Made by a program: the position numbers and the translations under genes
Notes under the pieces: generated by a model
Told to the model about the DNA's origin: nothing
Seen by the model: only the letters and a program-made list of their open reading frames with translations
Database searches by the model: none
NCBI GenBank assembly: GCA_018110855.1
Contig: JAGBFZ010000373.1
Coordinates: 1 to 28,907, forward strand
Reading direction: 5' to 3'
DNA length: 28,907 bases
Source: Oscillospiraceae bacterium
GTDB lineage: Bacteria > Bacillota > Clostridia > Oscillospirales > Ruminococcaceae
Shown: piece by piece, positions 1 through 8,237 of the stretch
Layout: every line of letters begins with the position of its first letter
How positions within the stretch are numbered: the stretch's first letter is position 1

Positions 1-2732
1 GCACGCTTTGCGATATATGCGGCATAATTTCCGTAGCATACCAGCATATCAATGCCCTTTTCGGCGGCGTATTCGCCTACCCGCTCGTGAAGCTCGGGTG
101 ACATGGCTCCAAGCTCAAGCATATCGCCGAGAACTGCCACTCTTTTTCCGCCAGAAGCGGGCTTTATGTCGCAGAGGACGTCAATAGCAGCCATCATGGA
201 ATCGGGAGCGGCATTGTAGCAGTCGATAATAAGGGTCTGACCCTTTCTTTCCTCTATGTGCTGCCTTAAACCGTCAAGGCGGAAGCCTTCAAGCTTTTTG
301 CATACGGCATGACCCTCGCAGCCTGCCTTTACTGCCGCTGCATATGCTATAAGCGAGTCTATGACATGATGTGCTCCGGGGCAGGGAAGGCATATCTCAT
401 CCAGCTTCTGTCCGTCCTTTATTATATCAAAGCGGACGGAGCTGTTATCTGTAACGATATTCTCTGCAGTATAGGTGCAGCCTTTGTTCTTAACGCCGCA
501 GGTGATGACCTCTCTGTCGGTTATCTTTTCGGTAAGAGGATATAGAAGCCTGTCGTCACCGTTGATAATAAGAGGCGCGCTCGGCTCTGCTCCCGAAAGT
601 ATCTCAAGCTTTGCCTTGAGTATGCCTTCCTGAGAGCCTAAATTCTCCGCATGAGACCAGCCGATATTGGTTATAACTGCAATGGTGGGCTGACAGGTCT
701 TTGAAAGCCTTTCGATCTCCCCGAAATGGGACATTCCCATTTCAATAACAGCCGCCTTGTGATTGGGCGAGAGCTGAAGAAGGGTAAAGGGCATACCAAT
801 CTCATTATTGTGATTCCCCTCGGTCTTGAGAGTGTTGTATTTTGAGGAAAGGGCAAGGGCGATCATTTCCTTGGTGGTAGTTTTGCCCACGCTGCCTGTT
901 ACGCCTACCAGCTTGGGGGTGAATTTTCTTCTGTAATGAGCGGCGAGCTGAAGTATTGCCTTGCGGGTGCTTTCCACCACGATACAAGGCTCATCGCCCA
1001 CAGGATACTCGGTTATGGCGGCAGCAGCACCCTTTACCACTGCGTCATGGACGAAATTATGCCCGTCAAAGCGGTCTCCCTTGAAGGCAATGAATATGCT
1101 TCCGGGAATTATTGTTCTTGTGTCGCTGCTTATCTGCTCGGCGTTTATAAACCTTGAGCTTGAGGGAATGTGATATTTCTTTCCTCCCACAGCGGTGCAT
1201 ATCTCGTCAATGCTCATACCGCTGCAAAGGGAGGTGCTTTCCTCGATCTTGGGCTTAACAAGGCTTGCAAGAGCCTCGGCGCATATCTCACGCTCGTCAA
1301 AATGGATATGAACATTGTCCTTGAGTACCTGATAATCTTCATGCCCCTTGCCTGCGAGGACGATAACGTCACCCTTTTCGGCTATCTTCACCGCATGGAA
1401 TATTGCGCTGCGGCGGTCTGTTATCCGCTCATAGGGGGTGTTTGAGCCGTCAAGCCCTGTGATTATCTCGTCAATAATGGCGTCAGGCTCCTCATTTCGG
1501 GGATTATCCGAGGTGATGATAAGATAATCGGCAAATTTTGCTGCTGCCTTTGCCATAAGGGGACGCTTTGTTCTGTCTCTGTCGCCGCCGCAGCCGAAGA
1601 GACAGATAAGCCGTCCCTCGGTATTTGCCTTTATTGCAGGCAGCATATTTTCCAGCGCGTCGGGAGAATGGGCATAGTCGCAGACAATGTAGAAATTACG
1701 TCCTGTGGGGATATTCTCGCATCTTCCTCTTACGCCGTTGAAGGAATTGACCGCTTCGGTAATAGTACCGATGGGAACGTTCAGCTTTGAGCATACAGCT
1801 ATTGCGGCAGTTGCATTTGCCACATTGTAGCTGCCCATCATTTTAAGGCTGAAGGGAAAGCTCTTGCCGGGTATGCAGAACCAGAAATGAGCTGCGCCGC
1901 CGCTGTATTTTATATGGCTTGCGTAAACCGATGTGCCGCCCTGAATGCCGTAGGAGTATTTTGAGCAGGGAGTTTCCTTATAAAGCCTTGCGCCATATTC
2001 GTCCTCGGTGTTGATAATGGCGATCTTGCAGTGGTCGGTGAACAGCTTTTTCTTGGCATTGTAATAATTTTCCATAGTGCCGTGGTAATCGAGATGATCT
2101 TCCGTTAAATTGGTGAACACTCCGCAGGTGTACACCGCAGGACCTATCCTGTTCTGCTCGAGAGCAAAGGAGGATACCTCCATAACGCAGTATTTGCAGC
2201 CCTTATCTGCCATTGTGCGGAATATCTCATAAAGCTCAAATACCTTGGGGGTGGTGGGGGTGGAATCGTCTCTCTCGAGAGGCTCTTTTCCGCAGAGAGT
2301 TCCCGCGGTGCCTATAAGTCCTGCCTTTCCCCCCGCACAGGTTATGATGTGGTGTATCATGGTCGCCATGGTGGTTTTGCCGTTGGTGCCTGTGATGCCC
2401 ACAAGGATAAGCTCCTTTTCGGGGTGATCGAACCACTCGGCAACCAAAAGACCATAGAATTTCCTTGTATCGGCAACGATTATCTGCCTGTCCTTTAAGC
2501 CCAGATCCCTGTCGCATACGACTGCCGCAGCGCCCTTTGAGAGCATATCAGCCGCTGCTGTGTGACCGTCAAATTTATTTCCCTTGACGCAGACAAAGAT
2601 ATTTCCCTCGCTCACATTTCTTGTGTCATCGGTAATGCCTGTGATAAGGCAGTCCCTGCCCTTGTATTTGTAAGAGGCGGTCTGTCCCGCACCGTTCAGA
2701 AGATTTGAAAGCTGCCTGCTGTTCTTGCCCAT
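1..2732 (-). CDS. murE-murF: Bifunctional MurE-MurF fusion (UDP-MurNAc-tripeptide synthetase / D-Ala-D-Ala adding ligase), 3' end cut by window
   Basis: Two successive cytoplasmic Mur ligases of peptidoglycan precursor synthesis are encoded in one frame. I read every codon from the ATG at 2732 to the left edge (910 codons) and found no stop. Residues about 1-490 are MurE: the ATP loop TGTNGKTT is at about 114-121, and DNPR at 409-412 is the signature for meso-diaminopimelate addition. A short linker follows, then MurF from about residue 506 (MSIDEIC), with its own ATP loop TGSVGKTTTKE near 606-616 and the N-terminal substrate-domain motif SSDTRT. About 405 residues of MurF are present, so roughly 50 are missing at the edge. 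The internal Met506 lacks a well-spaced ribosome binding site, so separate MurF translation looks unlikely. An AAGGA site precedes the start, which lies 25 nt after the PBP stop codon. Fused MurE-MurF is known in Bordetella; here the fusion is read directly. Confidence 0.93.
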   Translation of the reverse strand, partial: MGKNSRQLSNLLNGAGQTASYKYKGRDCLITGITDDTRNVSEGNIFVCVKGNKFDGHTAAADMLSKGAAAVVCDRDLGLKDRQIIVADTRKFYGLLVAEWFDHPEKELILVGITGTNGKTTMATMIHHIITCAGGKAGLIGTAGTLCGKEPLERDDSTPTTPKVFELYEIFRTMADKGCKYCVMEVSSFALEQNRIGPAVYTCGVFTNLTEDHLDYHGTMENYYNAKKKLFTDHCKIAIINTEDEYGARLYKETPCSKYSYGIQGGTSVYASHIKYSGGAAHFWFCIPGKSFPFSLKMMGSYNVANATAAIAVCSKLNVPIGTITEAVNSFNGVRGRCENIPTGRNFYIVCDYAHSPDALENMLPAIKANTEGRLICLFGCGGDRDRTKRPLMAKAAAKFADYLIITSDNPRNEEPDAIIDEIITGLDGSNTPYERITDRRSAIFHAVKIAEKGDVIVLAGKGHEDYQVLKDNVHIHFDEREICAEALASLVKPKIEESTSLCSGMSIDEICTAVGGKKYHIPSSSRFINAEQISSDTRTIIPGSIFIAFKGDRFDGHNFVHDAVVKGAAAAITEYPVGDEPCIVVESTRKAILQLAAHYRRKFTPKLVGVTGSVGKTTTKEMIALALSSKYNTLKTEGNHNNEIGMPFTLLQLSPNHKAAVIEMGMSHFGEIERLSKTCQPTIAVITNIGWSHAENLGSQEGILKAKLEILSGAEPSAPLIINGDDRLLYPLTEKITDREVITCGVKNKGCTYTAENIVTDNSSVRFDIIKDGQKLDEICLPCPGAHHVIDSLIAYAAAVKAGCEGHAVCKKLEGFRLDGLRQHIEERKGQTLIIDCYNAAPDSMMAAIDVLCDIKPASGGKRVAVLGDMLELGAMSPELHERVGEYAAEKGIDMLVCYGNYAAYIAKR

Positions 2733-2757
2733 AAAAATACCATTCCTTCTTACTGAA

Positions 2758-5073
2758 TTATCCCTCGTTCTTGACTCGGAAGGATACCTCTACCACTGTT
2801 CCCACAGGAACTATGGTGCCTTCAAGGTAATTCTGCTGATATGCAACGGCTCCTGCGTGTTCTGTTGCGCCGTCGCCTGCTTTGAAGTTAATATTGACCG
2901 ATGTGAGCAGTTCATTCACCTCTGAAACGGTATGCCCCAGAACGTTCGGAACGGTGGTATATTCCGTTTCGTAATTCTCCTCGGTGTAAAGCACTACCTT
3001 GCCGTTTCTCGGAACAGAGGAGGAGCGTGAGGGAACCTGAGATACCACCGTATCTCCCTCGCCTACCACATAATAGCGAAGCTCCAGATTCTCAAGAGTG
3101 GTCTTTGCAGCCTCCACCGACTGCCCCTCAACGCTGGGAACGGTAACGTCAAGAGCTGCAAGCTCTGCTTCGGTATATTCGGGATAATAGCCCAGATAGG
3201 GAAGTGCGTCCTTGAAAACCGCAGAAATAACGGGAGCGGCTACAAGGCTGCCGTAATAGATCTGAGCGCCGTTGTGATCCTTGCCCTGAGGCTCGTCTAC
3301 CATGCAGAGCATGATTATCTCAGGGTCGTCTGCGGGAGCGAAGCCGCAGTATGAGCCTACATAAAGGTTATCGACTCCCAGCTCAAGGTTTTTCTTCTGC
3401 TTCTGAGAGGTTCCCGATTTGCCGCCGATACGGTAGCCCTTTATGTATGCGTTTGAACCGCCGTTGTTGTTTACAACGCTTTCGAGGACCTGTCTCATCT
3501 GAGCGGAGGTCTCCTCGGATATTACCTGACGGCGGACGGTTCTTTCCTTGGTCTCGATGATATTGCCGTTGCTGTCAACAATTTTGCTTACAACATGAGG
3601 CTGGAGCAGATAGCCGCCGTTTACTACTGCGGCATATGCTGTTATCATCTGAATTGGTGTAACAGTGTTTGACTGACCGAAGGAGCAGGAGGCAAGCTCT
3701 ACTATGCCCATGTTCTCCTCAGCAACATACAGACCTGCGGATTCTCCGGGCAGATCTATTCCCGTAGGCTCGGTGAAGCCGTATGCCTTGAAATACTGAC
3801 AGAAATTTTCTATTCCCAGCCGCTGTCCTATCTGAATGAAGGCGGGGTTGCAGGAATTTGTCATTGCGGTGGTGAAATCCTGCGTGCCATGGTCGCCTCT
3901 TGTCCAGCAGTGGATAGGCCAGTCTGCGACCTGCATTACGCCGTTGCAGGTAAAGGTGGAGTTAAGGTCGATGACCTTCTCTTCAAGAGCAGAGGAGCCT
4001 GTGACTACCTTGAATACGGAGCCCGGCTCATACAGCTCGGTGATCGCTTTATTTTTCCACTGCTTTTCTCTCAGCTCCGCATATTTTTCGTTATAAGCCT
4101 CCTCGTCCTCGGTCTCCTCCTTCAATGCGGCGAGAACGGCTCTGTCCTTGGGAGCGTATATCTCACCCTTGTCGTTGAGGTCGAAACCTGGGGAGGTAGC
4201 CATTGCCAGTATCTCTCCCGTTTTTGCGTTCATCATTATTGCGCAGGCGCGGTTATCCACATTATTCTGCTCAACGCACTTTGCAAGCTCTCTTTCGCAG
4301 TAATACTGAAGTGTGGAGTCGATAGTGAGATAAATGGAATTTCCATCCTTTGCGGCATATATCTTGTCATTCTTGTAGGGCATTTCGTTGCCCTGAGCGT
4401 CATTGGCGGAGATGATCTTGCCGTCAACGCCTGCAAGGTAATCATTGTAATAGGCTTCTACGCCGTAAATGCCGTCTCCCTCGTAATTGGTGAAGCCGAT
4501 AACTGCGGCAGCCATATCTCCTTGGGGATAATAACGCTTTGTGTCCTCCTCGGTGTCAAGGAGATTTGTGGGGAGTCCCATTTCGCCCGCACGGGTGAAT
4601 ATATTGGTGACAACCGATTTTTCCACCTTTGAGGAAACCTTTTTATACTGCTTGTCTTTGGTTTTGGGATCGGTGAAAACGTCTGCTATTTCGCTGTATT
4701 CCACGTTTAATTCCTCGCTGAGGATAGTGGAAACGTCCTTTATCATCTTCTCCTTATCCTCGGGCGAATACTTTTCCTCGTTGAGACCTGTGATGGCAAG
4801 AGGATTTACGATAATGTTATAGACCGTTGCGGACTGAGCAAGAATTTTTCCGCTTGAATCGAATATGCTTCCCCGATGGGCTTCAACAGTGGTGCTTCTG
4901 AACTGGCTGTCGTTTGCCATAGCTGCGAAGCGGTCATGCTGTGTGACTGAGGTGTTGAATAGCTTGACAAATATAACTGCCGAGCCTGCAAGAATGAGCC
5001 AGGTGGCAATATTCAGCCCTCGCTTCATTGATTTTGTGGGCTGATAGTGTGAGGCATTTTTGTTTGACGGCAA
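2758..5073 (-). CDS. ftsI: Class B penicillin-binding protein with two PASTA domains (FtsI/PbpB/SpoVD type)
   Basis: Membrane-anchored D,D-transpeptidase that cross-links septal peptidoglycan. The protein has a short cytoplasmic tail, one membrane segment at about residues 17-38, a PBP dimerisation domain, and a transpeptidase domain with SVFK at 352-355, SCN at 407-409 and KSG at 552-554. Two PASTA repeats follow (about 625-760). I chose the TTG at 5073 because AAGGAGGG lies exactly 8 nt upstream. The in-frame ATG at 5151 would add 26 residues of non-family sequence, has no good ribosome binding site and sits inside a hairpin. The product is 771 residues. Two PASTA repeats and its place after ftsL favour the vegetative division enzyme (PbpB/FtsI) over the sporulation paralogue SpoVD, but with only one such gene here the distinction is inference. 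Confidence 0.93.
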   Translation of the reverse strand: MPSNKNASHYQPTKSMKRGLNIATWLILAGSAVIFVKLFNTSVTQHDRFAAMANDSQFRSTTVEAHRGSIFDSSGKILAQSATVYNIIVNPLAITGLNEEKYSPEDKEKMIKDVSTILSEELNVEYSEIADVFTDPKTKDKQYKKVSSKVEKSVVTNIFTRAGEMGLPTNLLDTEEDTKRYYPQGDMAAAVIGFTNYEGDGIYGVEAYYNDYLAGVDGKIISANDAQGNEMPYKNDKIYAAKDGNSIYLTIDSTLQYYCERELAKCVEQNNVDNRACAIMMNAKTGEILAMATSPGFDLNDKGEIYAPKDRAVLAALKEETEDEEAYNEKYAELREKQWKNKAITELYEPGSVFKVVTGSSALEEKVIDLNSTFTCNGVMQVADWPIHCWTRGDHGTQDFTTAMTNSCNPAFIQIGQRLGIENFCQYFKAYGFTEPTGIDLPGESAGLYVAEENMGIVELASCSFGQSNTVTPIQMITAYAAVVNGGYLLQPHVVSKIVDSNGNIIETKERTVRRQVISEETSAQMRQVLESVVNNNGGSNAYIKGYRIGGKSGTSQKQKKNLELGVDNLYVGSYCGFAPADDPEIIMLCMVDEPQGKDHNGAQIYYGSLVAAPVISAVFKDALPYLGYYPEYTEAELAALDVTVPSVEGQSVEAAKTTLENLELRYYVVGEGDTVVSQVPSRSSSVPRNGKVVLYTEENYETEYTTVPNVLGHTVSEVNELLTSVNINFKAGDGATEHAGAVAYQQNYLEGTIVPVGTVVEVSFRVKNEG

Positions 5074-5124
5074 ATCCTTACCCTCCTTATTATGGACATG
5101 GACTGATTCCCATAAGTGCAAGAA

Positions 5125-5154
5125 CGCATGAGCCGTTGTTTGAGCGGTCATGCG
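5125..5154 (-). other. Intercistronic hairpin between ftsL and the PBP gene
   Basis: Arms CGCATGA plus CCG pair with CGG plus TCATGCG, with one bulged base and a 9-nt loop. No T-run follows, so it is not a standard terminator. It lies in a 106-nt spacer between the ftsL stop codon and the TTG start of the PBP gene, long for this tightly packed cluster, and it buries an alternative ATG. A role in mRNA processing or in tuning PBP translation is inference. Confidence 0.45.
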
Positions 5155-5179
5155 TCAAGTGCTGTTATATCATATTTCC

Positions 5180-5659
5180 TTAACCCTTGAGGTATTCCAC
5201 CAGGTTGTCAAAAGTGTTCTTGATTTTTTGGAGAACGCCTGCTTTCTGCTCGGGTATCTCCACCTTGTTTCCGCTTTCGAGGCTTATGTACTCCACCTGA
5301 GCGTTATCGAGCTTCTGCATTCCCAGTACGTTTTCGGCATAATCCTCAACTACCTTCTGAGAGCTTTTCTGCTCAAGCCTTGTAGCCATGCTCACGTTTT
5401 CCTGTCTGAGAACGCTGACGTTTGTCTCCTCCTGAACTACAGCTGCGTGGATAGCTGCAATATTCGCCTTGGAGGTAACGCAGAAGGTAAGCATTACTCC
5501 TGCAACGATTATAAGAAGTACAAGAGAGGGAGTTGCAACAGCAGGTTTGGGCTTTGCGGCGCTGCGGGACTTTATATTCTCCTGACGGCGGCTTGCCCGC
5601 TCCTCATAATTTTCATATCTTGAAAGGTCATAAGCAAGATTAGAGTTTCTGTCTGCCAT
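5180..5659 (-). CDS. ftsL: FtsL-like division protein
   Basis: Small bitopic membrane protein of the divisome, expected to act with DivIC/FtsB and the septal PBP. The 159-residue product has a basic cytoplasmic N-terminus (about 1-45), one transmembrane segment (about residues 46-63, rich in L, V and I), and an extracytoplasmic stretch with heptad-like leucine/valine spacing typical of a coiled coil. FtsL proteins are poorly conserved in sequence, so the call rests on topology and on position between rsmH and the PBP gene, where ftsL lies in most Firmicute dcw clusters. The long N-terminal tail is usual for Gram-positive versions. Confidence 0.8.
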   Translation of the reverse strand: MADRNSNLAYDLSRYENYEERASRRQENIKSRSAAKPKPAVATPSLVLLIIVAGVMLTFCVTSKANIAAIHAAVVQEETNVSVLRQENVSMATRLEQKSSQKVVEDYAENVLGMQKLDNAQVEYISLESGNKVEIPEQKAGVLQKIKNTFDNLVEYLKG

Positions 5660-5687
5660 TTTTATGACCGCCTTTCCTTTTAACGTA

Positions 5688-6617
5688 TTACAGCTTTTCG
5701 ATTATCCTGAGCTTTGCGCTCCTGCTTCGGGGATTGGCTTCAAGCTCCTCCTCGGAGGCTTCAATGGGCTTCCTGCTAACAAGCCTTGCCTTTGGCTTGT
5801 TCCCGCAGACGCATACGGGGAAATCGGGGGGGCAGGTGCAGCCCTTGCACCATCCTGCGAAGCGCTGCTTCACGATCCTGTCCTCAAGGGAATGGAAGGT
5901 GATAACGCAGAATCGTCCGCCCGTTTTTAATATCTCAAAGCCCTCGTCGAGAGCCTTGTCCAAGTGCTCAAATTCGCAGTTGACTGCGATCCTTATTGCC
6001 TGAAAGGTCTTTTTGCAGGGGTTTTTCTCCCGTCTGAACTTAGCGGGAACGCCCTCTCTCACTATATCTGCAAGCTCGCCTGTGGTCTCGATGGGCTTTT
6101 CTCCTCTGCGCTTTATTATTGCGTCAGCGATACGGGGAGCGAATTTCTCCTCGCCGTATTCGTAAAGGATCTTCACAAGCTGCTCTCTTGAATAATCATT
6201 CACGATATCCCTTGCGGAAATGCCCTCCTTTGACATTCTCATGTCGAGAGGAGCGTCTGCGTGATAGGAGAAGCCTCTTTCTGCGGTATCAAGCTGATAG
6301 GAGGAAACGCCTAAATCAAGAAGAATACCGTCCGCCTTGTCAATTCCAAGCTCTGCGGCAGCTGCCTTCATATCCGAGTAATTTCCTCTTATTACCTTAG
6401 CGTTCAGTCCCTTGAGCCTTTCCGAAGCGGTGATAACGGCGTCGGGGTCTCGGTCGATGCCTATGAGCAGCCCCGAGCTGAGCCGCTTTGCTATCTCACG
6501 GGAATGCCCCGCTCCTCCGCAGGTTCCGTCGATGTATGTCCCATCGGGCTTGATGTCAAGACCCTCAAGGCATTCGTTCAGCATAACGGGTATATGATTA
6601 AATTCCATATTCTGCAA
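5688..6617 (-). CDS. rsmH: 16S rRNA (cytosine-1402 N4)-methyltransferase RsmH (MraW)
   Basis: S-adenosylmethionine-dependent enzyme that methylates N4 of C1402 in the decoding centre of 16S rRNA. The 309-residue length is standard. The N-terminal HIPVMLNE block, the SAM-binding loop GTCGGAGHS, the LDLGVSSYQLD motif and the C-terminal ITFHSLEDRIVK block are all present. The first possible start is TTG at 6617, 5 nt after an AAAGGA site. The ATG at 6608 (third codon after it) fits the usual family N-terminus (MEFNHIP) but is 14 nt from that site, so the start is uncertain by three codons. It lies between mraZ and ftsL, the classic dcw order. Confidence 0.96.
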   Translation of the reverse strand: MQNMEFNHIPVMLNECLEGLDIKPDGTYIDGTCGGAGHSREIAKRLSSGLLIGIDRDPDAVITASERLKGLNAKVIRGNYSDMKAAAAELGIDKADGILLDLGVSSYQLDTAERGFSYHADAPLDMRMSKEGISARDIVNDYSREQLVKILYEYGEEKFAPRIADAIIKRRGEKPIETTGELADIVREGVPAKFRREKNPCKKTFQAIRIAVNCEFEHLDKALDEGFEILKTGGRFCVITFHSLEDRIVKQRFAGWCKGCTCPPDFPVCVCGNKPKARLVSRKPIEASEEELEANPRSRSAKLRIIEKL

Positions 6618-6632
6618 ATGTTTCCTTTATAA

Positions 6633-7061
6633 TCAGAATGCAAGGGAGTCGATTGCCGCCGAAAGCTCCTCATCGGAGAACTTAGCGTTGTTCTCCTCAT
6701 AGCGGGCGGTGTCCCATATCTCGGCACGGTTTAAGTTGCCGATAACGGTGATGTCGTGGTCGAGAGCGGCATGATCTCTGAGATTCTGGGGGATAAGAAT
6801 TCTTCCCTGCTTGTCGGTCTCTGCGATAATGGCGTTTGCGGCGTATTTTCTTATTGCTGCCTTTGCCACGGGACCCGAAAGAGTTCTGAGCTGCTCTGTG
6901 AATTTCTCCCATTCCTCGCTTGAATAAACGTAAAGGCAGCCCTCAAGACCGATGGTGATGACGAAATTCACGCCGAGCTGCTCTCTGAGCTTGCCGGGGA
7001 ATGCCATTCTGCCCTTGGCGTCCATGGTATGGTTGTAGGTTCCCATAAGCGGAGCGTGCAT
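6633..7061 (-). CDS. mraZ: Transcriptional regulator MraZ
   Basis: AbrB/SpoVT-fold DNA-binding protein that controls the dcw operon from its first position. It has the two family half-repeats, each with the DxxxR signature: DAKGR near the N-terminus and DKQGR in the middle. The 142-residue length is normal. I prefer the ATG at 7061, which is 9 nt from AAAGGA. The ATG two codons upstream (7067) is only 3 nt from it. The upstream DNA carries GTGGTGA boxes directly after the predicted -10 element, matching the known MraZ operator type (tandem GTG-containing repeats at 10-bp spacing), so autoregulation is expected. Conserved family similarity begins at MGTYNHT, a few residues into the reading frame. 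Confidence 0.95.
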   Translation of the reverse strand: MHAPLMGTYNHTMDAKGRMAFPGKLREQLGVNFVITIGLEGCLYVYSSEEWEKFTEQLRTLSGPVAKAAIRKYAANAIIAETDKQGRILIPQNLRDHAALDHDITVIGNLNRAEIWDTARYEENNAKFSDEELSAAIDSLAF

Positions 7062-7110
7062 TGTCATCAGTCCTTTCGTTTATATTTTCGGGCGGGGGAT
7101 TCAACACGTC

Positions 7111-7129
7111 TTTCAACAGCCTGTTGAAA
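7111..7129. promoter_or_regulatory. Perfect 9-bp dyad in the mraZ leader
   Basis: TTTCAACAG and CTGTTGAAA flank a single central base. With only one base between the arms this resembles a dimeric regulator's operator more than an RNA hairpin. It lies about 40-58 nt downstream of the predicted mraZ transcript start and beyond the MraZ boxes. The cognate factor is unknown. Confidence 0.45.
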
Positions 7130-7130
7130 A

Positions 7131-7168
7131 TCACCACTTTTCACCACAAAATGGGTTTAATTCACCAC
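7131..7168 (-). promoter_or_regulatory. MraZ box array controlling mraZ
   Basis: On the minus strand GTGGTGA occurs three times (7168-7162, 7147-7141, 7137-7131), spaced 21 and 10 bp, about one and two helical turns. The array begins 7 bp after the -10 element, where bound MraZ would block initiation. This matches described MraZ operators of tandem GTG-containing repeats. Occupancy is inferred. Confidence 0.8.
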
Positions 7169-7175
7169 TATGGTA

Positions 7176-7204
7176 ATTATACACTATTTGTAACCGAATT
7201 GCAA
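7176..7204 (-). promoter_or_regulatory. Predicted sigma-A promoter of the dcw operon
   Basis: On the minus strand TTGCAA (7204-7199) and TATAAT (7181-7176) are separated by 17 bp. The predicted start is near 7169, giving a leader of about 108 nt to mraZ. Confidence 0.7.
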
Positions 7205-7296
7205 CCTTTTCGGGGCAACTTAAAGGACAAATAAATTAAGAAATTTACCCTGTATATTTGAGCATATTGACGAAAATAACATACCAAAACGTATAA

Positions 7297-7324
7297 TTTA
7301 CGCATTTTCTGCTATGGGTATAAT
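7297..7324 (+). promoter_or_regulatory. Possible forward promoter upstream of the second MraZ box array
   Basis: TTTACG and TATAAT with a 16-bp spacer. Transcription would start near 7331, just before forward-facing MraZ boxes at 7344-7377. The -35 match is weak. Confidence 0.4.
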
Positions 7325-7343
7325 ATTTTGAGAACACCTGTTT

Positions 7344-7377
7344 GTGGTGAAAAGTGGTGAAGATCTTCTCAAAGTGG
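7344..7377 (+). promoter_or_regulatory. Second, forward-facing MraZ box array
   Basis: GTGGTGA occurs at 7344-7350 and 7354-7360, and GTGG again at 7374-7377. The repeats are exactly 10 and 20 bp apart, the last two within AAAGTGG. The array mirrors the one at mraZ and points towards the HD-domain gene. Confidence 0.7.
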
Positions 7378-7509
7378 CTGTAACCAAAATGTAATTCTTG
7401 TGACCGTTTTGAAACCAATTAAATGACAAAAACAGGAAATTTTGCCTTATTCCAAAAATATTCTTTAATTATACCCAACTATTTTCATTAAAAATGTGCA
7501 TAATAGCTA

Positions 7510-7538
7510 TTGCAAAATCTCTGCGGTACTGTTATAAT
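7510..7538 (+). promoter_or_regulatory. Predicted sigma-A promoter of the HD-domain gene
   Basis: TTGCAA and TATAAT with a 17-bp spacer, the same hexamers and spacing as the mraZ promoter. Predicted start near 7545, about 60 nt before the ATG. Confidence 0.65.
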
Positions 7539-7604
7539 TAATTTGTGCTTTGAATATCAGACTATTCATTATCATATATAAATTTTAAAGGAAGGTTTTT
7601 ATTG

Positions 7605-8150
7605 ATGTTGAATGCGATCGGCTCAAAAATAGATCTGTCGGTTCCCGACAGCGAATGCGGCTACTACGACCTTGTTTCCGACCTGCTTGACAGCGATGTG
7701 GTAATGCAGATGCAGCAGTATATGCACCACGGTCACACTACCTGCTTTCAGCATTGCCTGAATGTTTCCTATTATAATTATCTTATCTGCAAGCTGCTTT
7801 CCCTCGATGAGAGAGCGGGTGCGAGAGCGGGGCTGCTCCACGATCTTTTCCTTTATGACTGGCATGATTATGTCCGCGAGAAGGGTCAGAAGCTGCATGG
7901 CTGGACTCATGCCTCCACTGCCCTTGCAAATGTTAACAAGTATTTTGAGATCACTCCCGTTGAGGCGGATATCATCAAGAAGCATATGTTCCCCATGAAC
8001 ATTGCCCTGCCCAAGTACAAGGAAACTGTGGTCATCATTTTTGTTGACAAGATCTGCGGCGCATGGGAGGTAATGGCGCACTGGGGATATCTGGTTTCCA
8101 GACTTGTTACATTCCCTGCAAGAAAGATCAAAGAGCGCAAGTCGGCGTAA
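7605..8150 (+). CDS. HD-domain metal-dependent phosphohydrolase family protein, substrate unknown
   Basis: The 181-residue product has an HD-superfamily pattern: an early His-rich helix (HHGHTTCFQHC, about residues 46-56), the diagnostic HD pair in LLHDLFLYDWHD (about 84-95), a later helix with His (HGWTHAS) and KKHMFP, and a distal Asp in FVDKICG. These residues normally bind one or two metals and hydrolyse phosphomonoesters or nucleotides. No second domain is attached, so the substrate cannot be named. It is read divergently from mraZ as a single gene. The GGAAGG site suits the ATG at 7605; a TTG one codon upstream is also possible. The upstream MraZ-like boxes suggest a link to division control, which is inference. 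Confidence 0.8.
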   Translation: MLNAIGSKIDLSVPDSECGYYDLVSDLLDSDVVMQMQQYMHHGHTTCFQHCLNVSYYNYLICKLLSLDERAGARAGLLHDLFLYDWHDYVREKGQKLHGWTHASTALANVNKYFEITPVEADIIKKHMFPMNIALPKYKETVVIIFVDKICGAWEVMAHWGYLVSRLVTFPARKIKERKSA

Positions 8151-8164
8151 TAAAAAATCAGACG

Positions 8165-8192
8165 AGCTGTTCCGAAAGGGGCAGCTTTTTTT
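8165..8192 (+). terminator. Rho-independent terminator of the HD-domain gene
   Basis: A 9-bp stem AGCTGTTCC / GGGGCAGCT (two G-T pairs) with a GAAA loop, followed by a run of T, starts 14 nt after the stop codon. Confidence 0.88.
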
Positions 8193-8237
8193 ATTTTGTC
8201 AAAAGGCTTATAAAGCAAAACGAATGTGCTATAAGAT

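Larger units (their letters stand above)
7068..7604. other. 537-bp AT-rich divergent regulatory region between mraZ and the HD-domain gene
   Basis: No convincing reading frame lies here. The stretch holds the mraZ promoter, two facing arrays of MraZ-type boxes, a perfect dyad in the mraZ leader and one or two forward promoters. These are listed separately. It is clearly more AT-rich than the flanking genes. Confidence 0.7.
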
